From Chloroflexota bacterium (GTDB taxonomy: Bacteria; Chloroflexota; Dehalococcoidia; SM23-28-2; RBG-16-64-32), in the NCBI GenBank assembly GCA_016190405.1, contig JACPQO010000048.1, forward strand, positions 1-18,557: a DNA stretch of 18,557 nucleotides. The letters run 5' to 3'. Below, piece by piece: positions 12,515-18,557 of this stretch. Positions within the stretch are counted from its first letter, which is position 1. Every line of letters starts with the position of its first letter. The notes beneath the pieces were generated by a model that was not told where the DNA came from, ran no database searches, and worked only from the letters and a program-made list of their open reading frames with translations. The position numbers and the translations under genes are program-made.

Positions 12515-13050
12515 TCCGTCTTTCCCTCCTTCAGCTCCCGCGCCAGGGTGATGGCCTGGCTCACGGTCAGCGGCCCGATGTACTTGCCGTCCAGCCGCAG
12601 CTGGGGCGCCAACTGGCAGGTGCCGTCGCACTGCACCAGCCGCAGCCCCAACGCCCCGTCCGCTGTCGTGGCGTTCATCTGACACTCGAGCACCGCCTCC
12701 AGCGCCCGCCGGATGTTCGCCGACCCCTTGAGCAGGCAGGCCGGCCCGCTGCACCACTCGACGGTTGTCTTGGCCGGCGGCGCCGTGCGCACCTCCGAGT
12801 AGAAATCGATGTCACCGTAGATCATCGCCGGCGTGGTGCGGAACTTCCCGGCCAGCAGGGGGACCGCCTCCGGGGGCACGTAGCCGTACTCGTGCTGGAT
12901 GCGATGGAACGCCGTCAGCAGCTCGGCGCGGTCCGGCTGCAGGTCAGCGATGAGCTCGCTAATGCGGGCGATCATCTCCCCGCTGCCGGCCACCGGCTCC
13001 ACCGGCGTCAGGCGAGAGCTATGCGCGGGCCCTGCGGTTATGCGAGGCAT
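12511..13050 (-). CDS. nuoE: NuoE/HndA-type thioredoxin-like [2Fe-2S] subunit
   Basis: 179 residues, near the usual 155-180 of the family. It carries the N1a-type [2Fe-2S] cluster and works with NuoF in the NADH-oxidising module. A helical N-terminal part (26-75, with AFHRIQHEYGYVPPEAV) is followed by the thioredoxin-like domain. The four ligands are in the family spacing: Cys100 and Cys105 (WCSGPACLLKGS), then Cys141 and Cys145 (QCDGTCQLAP). The ATG at 13050 has no strong ribosome site; an internal ATG at residue 26 (12975) is preceded by GGGGAG and would give a family-like N-terminus, so the first 25 residues are uncertain. The stop codon lies in a REP-like element. The gene is first of a pair with nuoF. 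Confidence 0.92.
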   Translation of the reverse strand: MPRITAGPAHSSRLTPVEPVAGSGEMIARISELIADLQPDRAELLTAFHRIQHEYGYVPPEAVPLLAGKFRTTPAMIYGDIDFYSEVRTAPPAKTTVEWCSGPACLLKGSANIRRALEAVLECQMNATTADGALGLRLVQCDGTCQLAPQLRLDGKYIGPLTVSQAITLARELKEGKTE

Positions 13051-13085
13051 CTACGTCTGTCGCGATTGTGTCGGCTGTCACATAT

Positions 13086-13113
13086 GGTATAGGGCACCTT
13101 CCACTACGGGCAA
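13086..13113 (-). promoter_or_regulatory. Possible promoter of nuoEF
   Basis: On the minus strand TTGCCC (13108-13113), 16-base spacer, TATACC (13086-13091); each hexamer matches four of six consensus bases. It is placed about 36 bases upstream of the nuoE ATG and uses the same spacing as the two better promoters in the window. Weak on its own. Confidence 0.3.
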
Positions 13114-13124
13114 GCCTGGCAAAT

Positions 13125-13149
13125 GTAAGTCGGGGTCTTCAGACCCGAC
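13125..13149. repeat. REP-like palindrome upstream of nuoE
   Basis: GTAA head followed by GTCGGGGTCT TC AGACCCGAC: an imperfect palindrome with one bulged G and the same CTTCAG centre as the REP units at 12465-12514 and 14943-14965. It lies between the possible nuoE promoter and the end of the Agl23-type gene. Confidence 0.55.
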
Positions 13150-13218
13150 ACGGCCGCCCACGGTCGAGGCTGAGGTCCCGACCCACGTAATGCTCACGTG
13201 CTGCCGCCGCTCCGAGCG

Positions 13219-13281
13219 CCACCCCCGGCCCCGCCAGGGGGTGGGGTGGGGTCTTGTTCCTTGTTCCCTGTTCCTTGTTCC
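13219..13281. repeat. GC-rich hairpin and heptamer tandem repeat after the Agl23-type gene
   Basis: An 8-bp stem CCACCCCC/GGGGGTGG (13219-13226 and 13237-13244) with a 10-base loop is followed by four tandem heptamers at 13254-13281: TTGTTCC, TTGTTCC, CTGTTCC, TTGTTCC. Both lie just past the stop of the gene ending at 13293 and may act as its 3' processing or termination region. No T run is seen on the minus strand. Confidence 0.6.
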
Positions 13282-13292
13282 CGGCTCCTGCC

Positions 13293-16200
13293 CTAGCGCA
13301 GGGCGAAGTCCGTGAGAGGGAAACGCCGCACCTCCCCCGCCGCCGCGTCGGCTACGTATACGAAGCCTGAGGCCGGGTCGAAAGCCACGCTGCCGGGGAA
13401 CGATAGGGGGTCGCCCAGGATCGCGCTCAGCGAATCGGTCACCGTTCCCTCCTGGTTGATGAGCAGGATGCGACCGTGGGGGCCGTCGCTGGCCAGCAGC
13501 CGCCCGTCGGGCAGGGCCGCCAGGTAAGGCTTGTTGCGGGGGTCCAGGTCCGCCCACTGCTCGATGGGGTACGCCGCCACGAAGCCGAACGCCGCATCGA
13601 ACTTCTGGATGCGGGCGTTGCCGGCGTCGGCCACGAAGATCGACCCGTCGGCGCCGATGGCGATCCCCACCGGCTCCTGGAAGCGGCCCGGCTGCCGCCC
13701 CCGCCCGCCGAAGGCCCCCAGCGGCGCGCCGTCGGCCGCGAACTGGCGCACGCGATGCGTCCCCGTGTCGACTACCCACACGTTGCCCTGGGCGTCCACC
13801 GCGATGGCGCGCGGCCCCCACATCTGGTCCGGGCCGGGGTTGATCAGGTCGTTGGTGGGCCGCCCCCAGGCGACCTGGAACGACAGGTCGGCCCCGAACT
13901 TCTGGATGCGGTGGTTCCACGTGTCGGCCACGTACAGGTTGCCCTGGGCGTCCACGGCCACGTCGGCCGGCTGGTTGAACTGCCCCGGCTCGGCGCCGGC
14001 GCCGCCCACGGCCCCCAGGAAGCGCCCCCCTGCGTCGAACTTCTGGACGCGCCCGTTGCCGGAGTCCGCCACGTAGACGTTCCCCTGCGCGTCCAGGGCG
14101 ATCCCCACCGGCGAGCGCAATTGCCCGGCTTCCGACCCCGGCTGCCCGATGGTGCGCCGGCCCTCCAGGTCGGCGGCGGCGCCCTCTCGCCTGGCCGGGG
14201 CCAGAGGCGATTCGCTGTACTCCAGCGGGAAGTAGGCCACGGCCTCCACCCCCTGCGGCGTGACGGCGCGGTCCAGCCAGTAGCGCCACCAGCGGCGCCA
14301 GGTAGCGCCGCGGCCCAGGTCGCCGCCGAAGTCCCAGATCGCCACCGCCAGGTTATCCTTCCGCCCGATGCCCCGGTACTCCTCGGGGAACCACCGCCGG
14401 AGGTAGAACCGGGACGGCGGCTGGTAATCTTCCGCGAACGGCTTCATGTACGGCTGGTTCGGGGCGGCCACGATAACCACGGCCCCGGGCTCAGGCTGGA
14501 ACCCCGGTCCGACCGTGGGGTAGCTGGCCCGGCGGTAGTCGCGCAGGTACCAGCCCCAGGGCCAGGTGAACGTCCTGTCCACCTGGACCGGCAGGTCGCG
14601 GCCCAGCCCAGAGTCGACCGCGATGCGGTCGATGCGCTCCACGAGGTCGGGCACCTGCGGCGACGTCTGCGTGTATATGAGCAGCTCGCGGGCCACGTCG
14701 CCGTGGTCGTAGCTGGCCAGGACGGCCACCCGCACGCTGAACAGGGCCAGCGCGCCCAGCACAACCGCCGCGGCCACGGTGGCGAATCGTTCTCTCCCCA
14801 GCGGAACGAGCGTGGCCACGATGCCCGTCGCCCCCAAGCCGATGCCGGCCAGGCGCAGCACGCCGGCGGCGCCGTCGTGCGGGGCGAAAACGGCCAGCCC
14901 CGCCGCCAGCGCGGCGCAGCCGGCGGCCACGGCTGGGGCAGCGTAGCGGAAGGCTTCAGCCTTCCAAGGGCGGCGTGGGGCTCTCCGTGTCTCCCGTCCC
15001 CTGTCTCCTGTCCCGACCCGAAGCAGCTTGCCTAGGCTGTATGCGGCCAGGACCACCACCGGCAGGGTGACGTGCACGCTCAGCCAGGGCATCTTCTCGC
15101 CCACCCAGGAGTAGGCCACGATGCTCCCAGCCGTCCAGAACACCAGGAAGCGCTCGAACATCGTCCCGCGCACGGCGAAGAACAGCGCTACGGCCGCGAT
15201 GGCCACCAGCGGCGCCGCCGCTCTGGCCGTCCCCATTCCGGCGATGGTGTCTCCGATGAACGGGACATCCACTAGGGCCTCGCCCAGATAGCGGGCGTCT
15301 CCCAGGGTGCGTGCGAAGCTATCGGCGCCGAAGAAGGCCAGCAGCGCCAGGACCGCCAGCGCGGTGAGCAGCCACGAGCGCAACCCGCCGCGCAGGCTGT
15401 AGTACAGCAGCGCTGGCCCGGTGAAGGCCAGCGCCACGAACTCGTAGGCCGGCAGCAGCATCAGGTAGTAGAAATCGGGCTGGTCGCCCCGGCGCACCCC
15501 GTGCTGGCCCATCCAGTAGTACAGCGAGTCCCATATCCCCGTGCCGAAGCCGTCCAGGTTGGTGAAGAACGAGGTGAACAGCAGCGTGTAAGGCACGTAG
15601 AAGCAGGCGGCGGCTAGCGCCCATACCCGCCAGTTCCAGGCCAGACCGACGGCGGCGCTCCCGGCCAGCAGCAACGACACCGTGGGGATGCCCCAGCGCT
15701 GCTCCTGGGCCAGGGCGTCCATATCGACGCCGAATGCCTCCAGAGGCGCCTTGACCGCCGCCGCGAACTGGGGCGCGGCCAGCGTGCCCAGCAGCACCAG
15801 GAAGTCGGCCGCCGGCGTTCGCTCCCGCAGCCCCAGGGTCCGGCGCAGGCCGCCGATGAGCGGCCACAGGGCCACGATGGCCCAGGCGAAGGGGATGTAG
15901 GCCAGGGCGTAGAAGCCGTAGGCCGCCGGCGGCTCGCCCATACGCCTCTGGCTCTGGCGGGCCAGGTCGCTGGCCACCCACAGGTCCAGGAACAGGAGCA
16001 GCAGGGCCACGGTGATGAACGTGTTCTCTTTGGTGGCGAAGCTCAGGGCCAGCAGGCCGGCGCCGATGTACAGGTAGCGGTCCTTTCGCTCCTCCACCCA
16101 GCGCCACAGGCAGACGACCAGCCCCAGGGTGAACACGGCGATGTAGATGTCGTTGCGGGCGAAGCGGCTGAAGTACAGCAGGGTGGGCGAGAAGGCGATG

Positions 16201-16622
16201 AGGGCGGCCGCGACGAAGGCCCCCAGCCGGCCGAGGTGGCTGCGGAACAGCAGCGGCAGCAGGACGAGCGCCGTCCCGAACAGCGCCGGCAGCACCCGCA
16301 GCGTGTAGTCGCTGGCGCCGCCGCTGACGAAGAAAGCGAGGGCCGTGCCGAAGATCTGGAAAGGCCCGTGCAGCAGCGGCGTGTGCTCGTAGCCGTTGCC
16401 CAGGAAGAGCTGGTAGGAGTAGTAACCGTGCAGGCTTTCGTCGTGGTGCAGCGCCCGCGAGCCCAGGTCCCACAGCCGCAGCCCCAGCCCCACCAGCAAC
16501 AGCGAGGCGTAGCCCGCCGCCTCCCACGTCAGCCGCAGCCGGAGCGTCAGGACGCGGCCCAGCAGCGTCTCACCGGCGGCGGCGCGGCGAGGCAAAGGCA
16601 GGGGTTCGGCCAGCTCGCTCAT
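13293..16622 (-). CDS. Agl23/TIGR03663-type GT-C membrane glycosyltransferase fused to an NHL beta-propeller
   Basis: 1109 residues. The N-terminal two thirds is a polytopic membrane protein of the GT39/GT-C superfamily, which transfers sugars from polyprenyl-phosphate donors on the outer face of the membrane. The first outer loop has the acidic pair Asp61-Glu62 in LHHDESLHGYYSY, followed by a second conserved loop (YEHTPLLHGPFQIFG). Many hydrophobic helices follow to about residue 640, then a soluble part. Residues about 825-1109 form an NHL propeller with repeated VGIALDAQGNVYVADSGNGR-type blades (at least five clear, a sixth degenerate). The ATG at 16622 overlaps the stop of the upstream gene (ATGA), so translation is probably coupled. 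Residues about 536-560 (GTGDRGRETRRAPRRPWKAE...) are hydrophilic and encoded by a repeat cassette with a REP palindrome. The actual acceptor is unknown. Confidence 0.8.
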   Translation of the reverse strand: MSELAEPLPLPRRAAAGETLLGRVLTLRLRLTWEAAGYASLLLVGLGLRLWDLGSRALHHDESLHGYYSYQLFLGNGYEHTPLLHGPFQIFGTALAFFVSGGASDYTLRVLPALFGTALVLLPLLFRSHLGRLGAFVAAALIAFSPTLLYFSRFARNDIYIAVFTLGLVVCLWRWVEERKDRYLYIGAGLLALSFATKENTFITVALLLLFLDLWVASDLARQSQRRMGEPPAAYGFYALAYIPFAWAIVALWPLIGGLRRTLGLRERTPAADFLVLLGTLAAPQFAAAVKAPLEAFGVDMDALAQEQRWGIPTVSLLLAGSAAVGLAWNWRVWALAAACFYVPYTLLFTSFFTNLDGFGTGIWDSLYYWMGQHGVRRGDQPDFYYLMLLPAYEFVALAFTGPALLYYSLRGGLRSWLLTALAVLALLAFFGADSFARTLGDARYLGEALVDVPFIGDTIAGMGTARAAAPLVAIAAVALFFAVRGTMFERFLVFWTAGSIVAYSWVGEKMPWLSVHVTLPVVVLAAYSLGKLLRVGTGDRGRETRRAPRRPWKAEAFRYAAPAVAAGCAALAAGLAVFAPHDGAAGVLRLAGIGLGATGIVATLVPLGRERFATVAAAVVLGALALFSVRVAVLASYDHGDVARELLIYTQTSPQVPDLVERIDRIAVDSGLGRDLPVQVDRTFTWPWGWYLRDYRRASYPTVGPGFQPEPGAVVIVAAPNQPYMKPFAEDYQPPSRFYLRRWFPEEYRGIGRKDNLAVAIWDFGGDLGRGATWRRWWRYWLDRAVTPQGVEAVAYFPLEYSESPLAPARREGAAADLEGRRTIGQPGSEAGQLRSPVGIALDAQGNVYVADSGNGRVQKFDAGGRFLGAVGGAGAEPGQFNQPADVAVDAQGNLYVADTWNHRIQKFGADLSFQVAWGRPTNDLINPGPDQMWGPRAIAVDAQGNVWVVDTGTHRVRQFAADGAPLGAFGGRGRQPGRFQEPVGIAIGADGSIFVADAGNARIQKFDAAFGFVAAYPIEQWADLDPRNKPYLAALPDGRLLASDGPHGRILLINQEGTVTDSLSAILGDPLSFPGSVAFDPASGFVYVADAAAGEVRRFPLTDFALR
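14943..15014. repeat. REP palindrome plus short pyrimidine-rich repeat inside the Agl23-type gene
   Basis: 14943-14965 is a REP unit: GTAGC head with stem GGAAGGC/GCCTTCC and loop TTCA. It differs from the right unit at 12491-12514 by two bases that pair with each other. Beyond it, 14988-15014 holds two near-copies of TGTCTCC(C)GTCCC. The whole is read in frame as a hydrophilic loop between membrane segments of the glycosyltransferase. Confidence 0.75.
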
Positions 16623-18352
16623 GGCTTCGGGACGTAGAACCGCACGTCGATGCTGTCCACGCTGCCGTACGGATCACGGAAGACCTTCCATCGCCACATC
16701 GAAAGCGGGTGCAGCAGCGCCTGCGGGTACCAGCCCTCGGCCAGCCGCCAGGGGTCGCCCAGGGGCTCGAAGCCGGCCGGCGTCTGGTCGGCGCGGGCTA
16801 TCACGGCCGAGGCGGACGCCGTCGGGTCGCCCAACACCACCGGCGAGTCGCGCAGGGGCCAGAGCAGCGCCTCGCCCACCTGGCGGTCGAGCACCACCGT
16901 GCCGCCCCGCTCTTGGGCCAGCTGGCTTACCGTGTCGGCGAACCGCTCGGCGCGACCCGTGATGCGCAGGTCGGTCGCGAACTCCGCGCCATCACCGCGG
17001 GCGACTGCCAGCGACGAGTGGGCCAGGAAAGGCAAGGCCAGCAGCACGACGATGGCGACCGGAAGCGCAGTGGCCCGGCGCCTCAACAGCAGATAGCTCC
17101 CCCCGATGAGCACGGCGGCCCCTACCAGCGCCACCACCAGGAGCGCCCGATCACCGTCGTTGATGCCCGTCCTGGACCCCTCAGTGAGGAGGAGCGCCGC
17201 ATAGGCGATGAGGCCCAGGCAGGCCGCCACTAGCGGCCACCAGCGGCGCAGCACCGACCAGTCGATGCCGGCGGCGACCTCTTCCGCCAGGGCGCCGGCC
17301 AGTAGGGCCAGGGGCAGCAGCAGGATCAAGAGCTGCCCAGCCTCGCGCCGGGTCACCAGCGCCAGCGTCAGCGCCGCCACGGCCGTCCAGAGGAGCGAGA
17401 AGCGCTGGACAGGGCTGAGGGCGCCCGCGCCGCCGCGCAGCAGCCGCCAGGCGAAGAGGGCGAACGCTGTCCCGCCAGCCAGCAGAACCGGCCACTCGTA
17501 GGCCGTTAGCAGGGCCATGTGGTACTCGGGCGGGCGGGAGTCGCGCGGCAGGTCGAACATGTCGGTCCACAGGCGCAGGCCGGGCAACCCGCTGCGGTCC
17601 AGGGACGTCCCGAAGTGGGTGAGGCCCAGCTCCAGGGCCGCCGCCAGCACCAGCAGCGCGCTCAGCCACTGGACGGGGCTCCGCCGGAACGCCCTCCAGG
17701 CTAGGGCGATATCTTCGTTGCCCAGCACCGAGCCCTCTAGGGCCACGAAGGCCAGAATCGCGATGGCGCCGGTCACCGCCACGGCGTCCGTCAGGGGCGC
17801 CAGGCCCAGCGCCGCCACCAGCGCGAACGCCGGCCAGGGCCGCGGCTGCCGCAGGTAGGCGAACAGGGCGACGGCCATCACCCCTGCCACCAGGCCGCCG
17901 CCGCTGAAGGCCAGGGCCGAGCGCGAGAACAGGACGAACAGCGGCGAGAAGGCGACCAGCACGGCGGCCACCAGGGCGCCGCCGCGGCCCAGCCACAGCC
18001 GCGCGAGCCAGAGGACGCCCACCAGAGCGGCCCCGGCGACGGCGGGCACCAGGCGGGCCACGAGCTCGCTCTCCCCGAAGACGCGGAACAGGTACGACGT
18101 GAGCGCCGCCGCCAGGTCCCCGCTCCAGCCGTCGGGGACGGCGCCGCCGGCCACGCGCGCGGCGTCCAGGGCGCGGCCCGCCTCGCCGAGCCCAAAGGAG
18201 CTGGCCGTCAGGGCGGCCAATCGCAGCGCGGCGGCGAGGGCCAGCAGGGCCGCCCAGGCCAGTGATTCGACGCTGACAGCGAGGCCCCCCTCACGGGACT
18301 CCGCGAGTACGTCCTCGGTCGCCGGCGCCAATGCCGCCGCTGGGTCCGTCAT
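16619..18352 (-). CDS. Polytopic membrane protein of GT39-like (GT-C) fold
   Basis: 577 residues from the ATG at 18352; about a dozen hydrophobic helices are followed by a soluble C-terminal domain (about 470-577). The segment ESELVARLVPAVAGAALVGV followed by LWLARLWLGRGGALVAAVLV and AFSPLFVLFSRSALA is typical of GT39/ArnT-like glycosyltransferases. The first outer loop, where these enzymes normally have an Asp-Glu or Asp-Asp pair, reads FGLGEAGRALDAARV: Gly56-Glu57 in place of Asp-Glu, so activity may be altered or lost. The stop overlaps the start of the Agl23-type gene by four bases, and the two probably work together on one glycoconjugate. The start at 18352 gives a family-like N-terminus; an in-frame codon at 18484 would read through a palindromic element and add an unrelated Arg/Ser-rich stretch. 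The ribosome site is weak (GGCAGG). Confidence 0.75.
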   Translation of the reverse strand: MTDPAAALAPATEDVLAESREGGLAVSVESLAWAALLALAAALRLAALTASSFGLGEAGRALDAARVAGGAVPDGWSGDLAAALTSYLFRVFGESELVARLVPAVAGAALVGVLWLARLWLGRGGALVAAVLVAFSPLFVLFSRSALAFSGGGLVAGVMAVALFAYLRQPRPWPAFALVAALGLAPLTDAVAVTGAIAILAFVALEGSVLGNEDIALAWRAFRRSPVQWLSALLVLAAALELGLTHFGTSLDRSGLPGLRLWTDMFDLPRDSRPPEYHMALLTAYEWPVLLAGGTAFALFAWRLLRGGAGALSPVQRFSLLWTAVAALTLALVTRREAGQLLILLLPLALLAGALAEEVAAGIDWSVLRRWWPLVAACLGLIAYAALLLTEGSRTGINDGDRALLVVALVGAAVLIGGSYLLLRRRATALPVAIVVLLALPFLAHSSLAVARGDGAEFATDLRITGRAERFADTVSQLAQERGGTVVLDRQVGEALLWPLRDSPVVLGDPTASASAVIARADQTPAGFEPLGDPWRLAEGWYPQALLHPLSMWRWKVFRDPYGSVDSIDVRFYVPKP

Positions 18353-18416
18353 GCCTGCCAGTCTAGCGAAGGCATTGGGCTGGGGATAGGACGGCGAGGC
18401 GAGCCGGGGCACTCTC

Positions 18417-18444
18417 GTAGAGGCGGTTCGCGAACCGCCCCTAC
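18417..18444. repeat. REP-like palindrome upstream of the GT39-like gene
   Basis: A 28-base inverted repeat with GTAG/CTAC ends and a single mismatch, centred on TTCGCGAA (GGCGGTTCG/CGAACCGCC). It lies 65 bases upstream of the ATG at 18352, in the gap to the possible divergent gene. Larger than the TTCA-loop units, but it shares the GTAG head. Confidence 0.6.
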
Positions 18445-18454
18445 ACTCGGTTGC

Positions 18455-18484
18455 TTGACGGTCGTCGCTTGGCCGGATTATCAT
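18455..18484 (+). promoter_or_regulatory. Possible plus-strand promoter at the right edge
   Basis: TTGACG (18455-18460), 18-base spacer, TATCAT (18479-18484); each hexamer matches five of six consensus positions. It would start transcription near 18491 and serve a gene beginning near 18538. Confidence 0.35.
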
Positions 18485-18537
18485 TAACGGTACCGGCCAG
18501 TCGCCAGGGCAGGCGGGCCGACCGAAGGGAGATCGGG

Positions 18538-18557
18538 GTGCCCGGTCCGCGGCGGAA
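18538..18557 (+). CDS. Possible start of a divergent gene (5' fragment only)
   Basis: GTG at 18538 is preceded by AAGGGAG (18525-18531) with a 6-base gap, downstream of a candidate promoter. The six visible codons read V P G P R R. Too short to identify; the frame stays open to the window edge. Confidence 0.25.

Noticed and set aside
10152..12551. A 799-codon plus-strand frame
   Set aside because: It is antisense to nuoF and the protease leader; the minus strand carries unmistakable NuoF motifs, and the plus translation shows none.
13476..15035. A 519-codon plus-strand frame and a 403-codon minus frame (13078-14289)
   Set aside because: Both overlap the NHL and glycosyltransferase coding region in other frames and have the Arg/Gly/Pro/Ala composition of GC-rich shadows.
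18353..18484. Extended N-terminus of the GT39-like protein from 18484
   Set aside because: The extra 44 residues are read through a palindromic element and are Arg/Ser/Pro-rich without membrane character; the ATG at 18352 gives a normal N-terminus.

Overview
This is a GC-rich window in which nearly every supported gene lies on the minus strand. A possible divergent plus-strand gene begins at the extreme right edge. The gene set points to a member of the Chloroflexota, perhaps a Dehalococcoidia-like lineage from a metagenome: a glycosyltransferase of the Agl23/TIGR03663 type fused to an NHL propeller, a NuoE/NuoF pair, and large secreted proteins with Pro-Thr linkers, thrombospondin type 3 calcium loops and C-terminal DxDGD/dockerin-like modules. 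This placement is inference from family content, not from a marker gene.

Layout, right to left in the direction of transcription. (1) 18352-13293: two polytopic membrane proteins overlapping by ATGA, the second being a GT39-like/Agl23-type enzyme with a C-terminal six-bladed NHL propeller. (2) 13050-10596: nuoE then nuoF, the peripheral NADH-oxidising arm of a complex-I-like, formate-dehydrogenase or hydrogenase enzyme; no catalytic partner is in the window. (3) 10513-7763: a clear TTGACA-N16-TATAAT promoter, a 10-codon upstream ORF, a membrane-anchored metzincin-like metalloprotease, then a membrane-anchored caspase-fold (CHAT/C25-like) protein. (4) 7689 to the left edge: a second TTGACA-N16 promoter, a LamG / Pro-Thr linker / propeller / dockerin-like secreted protein, then a very large secreted protein (at least 1736 aa, running off the left edge). 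The latter begins with a cohesin-like domain and continues with repeated CARDB/DUF11-like Ig-type modules and thrombospondin type 3 repeats.

Regions 3 and 4 together look like a cell-surface locus: adhesive or scaffold proteins with calcium-binding loops beside two surface proteases. The neighbouring cohesin-like and dockerin-like modules make a non-cellulosomal docking pair a reasonable hypothesis. Small palindromic elements with a 5' GTAG head (REP/BIME type) are scattered between and even inside genes, one translated in frame inside the Agl23-type protein. The start region of the large protein is duplicated in frame, giving two ribosome binding sites and two start codons 66 bases apart.

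No tRNA, rRNA, CRISPR array or insertion sequence was seen. No gene-free stretch exceeds 300 bases; the longest are 13051-13292, 10361-10595 and 18353-18557, and their contents are listed.
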